From Actinacidiphila guanduensis (GTDB taxonomy: Bacteria; Actinomycetota; Actinomycetes; Streptomycetales; Streptomycetaceae): a DNA stretch of 64,000 nt. The position numbers and the translations under genes were made by a program. This document shows, in pieces, positions 62,205-64,000 of the stretch (position 1 is its first letter; each line of letters begins with the position of its first letter). The notes under the pieces were generated by a model. The model worked only from the letters and a program-made list of their open reading frames with translations, searched no databases and was not told the origin of the DNA. The stretch lies in assembly GCF_900103985.1 (NCBI RefSeq), contig NZ_FNIE01000002.1, positions 372,001 through 436,000 of the forward strand. Reading direction: 5' to 3'.

Positions 62205-63203
62205 ATGGCGAACACCAGCACCCGGACCCTGCGGCTGCTGTCCCTGCTCCAGACCCACCGCTTCTGGCCGGGCACCGAACTGGCCGAACGGCTGGGCGTC
62301 TCGGCCCGCACGCTGCGCCGGGACGTCGAGCGGCTGCGCGAGCTGGGCTACCCGGTGCGGGCGCAGCGCGGCGTGGACGGCGGCTACCAGCTGGCCGCGG
62401 GCGCCGCGCTGCCGCCGCTGGTCATCGACGACGAGGAGGCCGTCGCGCTCGCCGTCGGGCTGCACCTGGCCGCCGAGGGCGCGGTGGAGGGCATCGCCGA
62501 GGGCTCCGTGCGGGTGCTCGCCAAGGTGGCGCAGGTGATGCCGGTACGGCTGCGGCACCGGGTCGAGGCGCTGCGGGCGATGACGGTGCCGGCCGGCTGG
62601 GAGGGCGCCGAGCGCGGCGGCATCGACCAGGGTGTCCTCGTCACCCTCGCGCTGACCTGCCGGGACGGCGAGCGGCTCGGCTTCTCGTACACCGCGGCGG
62701 ACGGCAGCAGCAGCGCCCGCGAGGTCGAGCCGTACCGGCTGGTGCGCATCGACCACCGCTGGTACCTGGTCGCGTACGACCTGCTGCGGCACGACTGGCG
62801 CACCTTCCGGGTGGACCGGCTCGCCGACCCGTGCGGGACGGGCGCACGCTTCCGGCCCCGCGAGCTGCCCGCCGCCGACGCGGCCGCCTTCGTCCGCGCC
62901 GGCCTGAAGAACGCGCGGCGCCCCTATCGCGTCGAGGCCGTGGTGGACGCGCCGGCCGCCGCCGTACGCGAACGGATCGGCCGGTGGGCCACGATCCAGG
63001 AGCTGGACGACGGGCACTGCCGCCTGCTGATGCAGTCCGACTCGCTGAACTGGCCCTTGATGGCCCTGGGCGCGATGTCGGCCCCCTTCCACGTCATCGG
63101 CCCCCCTGAGCTGCGCGAACGCCTCGCCGAGTGGTCCACGCGATTCAGCCGCGCCGCGACGGAGGACCCACCACCGGAACCGGAGGAGCAGCCCACGCGA
63201 TAG
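62205..63203 (+). CDS. WYL-domain (YafY-type) transcriptional regulator
   Basis: A 332-residue regulator. HTH_11 at about 8-60 (F-W-P-G-T-E-L-A-E-R-L-G-V-S-A-R-T-L-R-R-D-V), then a WYL domain (about 135-215, E-P-Y-R-L-V-R-I-D-H-R-W-Y-L-V-A-Y-D) and a WCX C-terminal part. WYL proteins sense nucleic acid or other ligands. Divergent from the DinB gene, 118 bp apart, which it probably controls. Normal family length. Ends near a bidirectional terminator. Confidence 0.9.
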   Translation: MANTSTRTLRLLSLLQTHRFWPGTELAERLGVSARTLRRDVERLRELGYPVRAQRGVDGGYQLAAGAALPPLVIDDEEAVALAVGLHLAAEGAVEGIAEGSVRVLAKVAQVMPVRLRHRVEALRAMTVPAGWEGAERGGIDQGVLVTLALTCRDGERLGFSYTAADGSSSAREVEPYRLVRIDHRWYLVAYDLLRHDWRTFRVDRLADPCGTGARFRPRELPAADAAAFVRAGLKNARRPYRVEAVVDAPAAAVRERIGRWATIQELDDGHCRLLMQSDSLNWPLMALGAMSAPFHVIGPPELRERLAEWSTRFSRAATEDPPPEPEEQPTR

Positions 63204-63222
63204 GGCGGGCGCCGATCGGGAA

Positions 63223-63251
63223 GGGCCCCGATCGCTTGGCGGTCGGGGCCC
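63223..63251. terminator. Bidirectional terminator hairpin
   Basis: GGGCCCCGA (63223-63231) and TCGGGGCCC (63243-63251) form a 9-bp perfect stem between convergent genes. Confidence 0.75.
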
Positions 63252-63271
63252 TCGGTGTGGTGCGGTGGGGT

Positions 63272-64000
63272 CTACTGACGGGTGAGCGGCGGTACGCCCG
63301 TCGTCTCCTCCCGGGCGACGTGGGCGGCCGCTGCCGAGGCGGTGCGGGCGGCCGGCTTCGGCGCCGGGGCGCCGCAGAACACCGAGTCCAGGGCGGCCCG
63401 TTCGGCGGCGAACACCGTGGGGTTGTTGGAGGCGTCCGCCGAGATCGTGACCTGCCGGGAGCCGTCGCGCGTGGTGTAGGAGTACGTCTGGTAGCCCTGC
63501 ACGATGCCGTCGTGGCCGTAGACCTGCGTGCCGCACGACAGGGTGTACTCGCGCATGCCGAGGCCGTACGAGGAGGTGCCCGCCGCGTTCTCCGGGTGCA
63601 TCGTCTCCATCTGCGCCAACTGCGCCTGCGGCAGCAGCCGTCCGCCGGTCAGCGCCCGCCAGTACGCGTTGAGGTCTGCGGTGTCGGAGATGGCCGCGCC
63701 GGCCGTCCCGATCCACGAGGCGGTCTGCTCGGTGGCGTCGAACAGCGGCTTGGTGCGGTCGTCCTGGGTCAGGTAGCCGACGGCGTGCGGGCCGCCGAGA
63801 CCCGTCCGGGGGACGACGTAGCGGGTGTCGTGCAAGCCCGCGGGCGTGAGGATGTTCTCGTCGAGGACCTGCGCGAAGGGCTTCGCGGTCACGTGCTCGA
63901 TGATCATGCCGAGCACCACGAAGTTCGTGTTCGAGTACTGGTACTGGGTGCCGGGGGTGAACTGCAGGCCGTGCGTGAGGGCGTCGGCGATCTGGTCGGC
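63272..64000 (-). CDS. Serine hydrolase (beta-lactamase / DD-carboxypeptidase family), partial
   Basis: The C-terminal ~242 residues of a penicillin-binding-fold protein whose start lies beyond the right edge. Y-S-N-T-N near the edge is the Y-x-N motif and Y-G-H-D-G-I-V-Q-G-Y the H-x-G motif; the S-x-x-K part is outside. V-L-G-M-I-I-E-H-V-T and the long tail with A-A-R-T-A-S-A-A-A-A resemble secreted D-alanyl-D-alanine carboxypeptidase-like esterases of Streptomyces. Not to be confused with the cytoplasmic family member at 41570. Confidence 0.85.
   Translation of the reverse strand, partial: ADQIADALTHGLQFTPGTQYQYSNTNFVVLGMIIEHVTAKPFAQVLDENILTPAGLHDTRYVVPRTGLGGPHAVGYLTQDDRTKPLFDATEQTASWIGTAGAAISDTADLNAYWRALTGGRLLPQAQLAQMETMHPENAAGTSSYGLGMREYTLSCGTQVYGHDGIVQGYQTYSYTTRDGSRQVTISADASNNPTVFAAERAALDSVFCGAPAPKPAARTASAAAAHVAREETTGVPPLTRQ

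Overview
The window comes from the chromosome of a Streptomyces or close relative. GC content is very high with strong G/C bias at third codon positions. It carries two rodlins and chaplins (aerial hypha surface proteins), a mycothiol-dependent formaldehyde dehydrogenase, a CatR/KatG pair, Tat-exported proteins and many GTG starts with 4-nt ATGA/GTGA overlaps. No rRNA, tRNA, CRISPR array, transposase or phage gene was seen.

Layout. 1-5.7 kb: leftward exopolysaccharide operon (GT4 glycosyltransferase, polyprenyl-phosphate sugar transferase, O-antigen-ligase-like protein and a fourth gene running off the left edge). 5.7-9.0 kb: rightward rodlin/chaplin island with repeated promoter elements. 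9.3-18.2 kb: cobalamin genes cobL-cobM, cbiD, cobK and cobG-cobH-cobIJ; cobN lies apart at 29.1-32.9 kb. 18.5-20.4 kb: an unusual ABC ATPase/SpoIIE phosphatase/HATPase fusion. 20.7-25.1 kb: formaldehyde and electrophile defence (mscR, metallo-beta-lactamase-fold hydrolase, fdhA-like, MarR, azoR). 25.5-27.3 kb: secreted GH16 glucanase. 33.5-36.0 kb: TetR and MFS efflux. 36.2-37.8 kb: CooC-like ATPase and an SCO5389-family protein. 37.9-42.8 kb: XRE-TPR regulator divergent from a compact operon of a GlmU-like left-handed beta-helix protein, a MurA-like enolpyruvyl transferase with Asp at the fosfomycin-target Cys position, a cytoplasmic serine beta-lactamase-fold protein and a 42-residue peptide. 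42.8-49.2 kb: LLM oxidoreductase, LspA, TetR/TetX-like monooxygenase pair with three operators, VOC protein and a chimeric-looking Tat-secreted glycosidase-like protein. 49.6-52.4 kb: catR/katG. 52.8-56.5 kb: EF-hand protein, then a three-gene enzyme operon (divergent isocitrate-dehydrogenase-family enzyme, isochorismatase-family hydrolase, methyltransferase). 57.2-60.4 kb: secreted GH92 mannosidase with two ricin lectin domains. 60.5-64 kb: SRPBCC/ArsR pair, DinB/WYL pair and a truncated serine hydrolase.

Cross-cutting themes. (1) Several enzymes carry long low-complexity or tandem-repeat tails or inserts absent from their families (Wzy-like, sugar transferase, CobL, CobIJ, IDH-like, methyltransferase, DinB). 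(2) Intergenic regions hold helically phased short repeats (10 bp at 5.8 kb, 11 bp at 20.6 kb, 8 bp at 37.35 kb). (3) The secreted GH16 and GH92 genes, 31 kb apart, share a LacI-type palindrome at the same distance from a TTGAC -35 box, suggesting one regulon. (4) Eight copies of a 20-bp intergenic repeat lie in two clusters at 18.3 and 33.0 kb.
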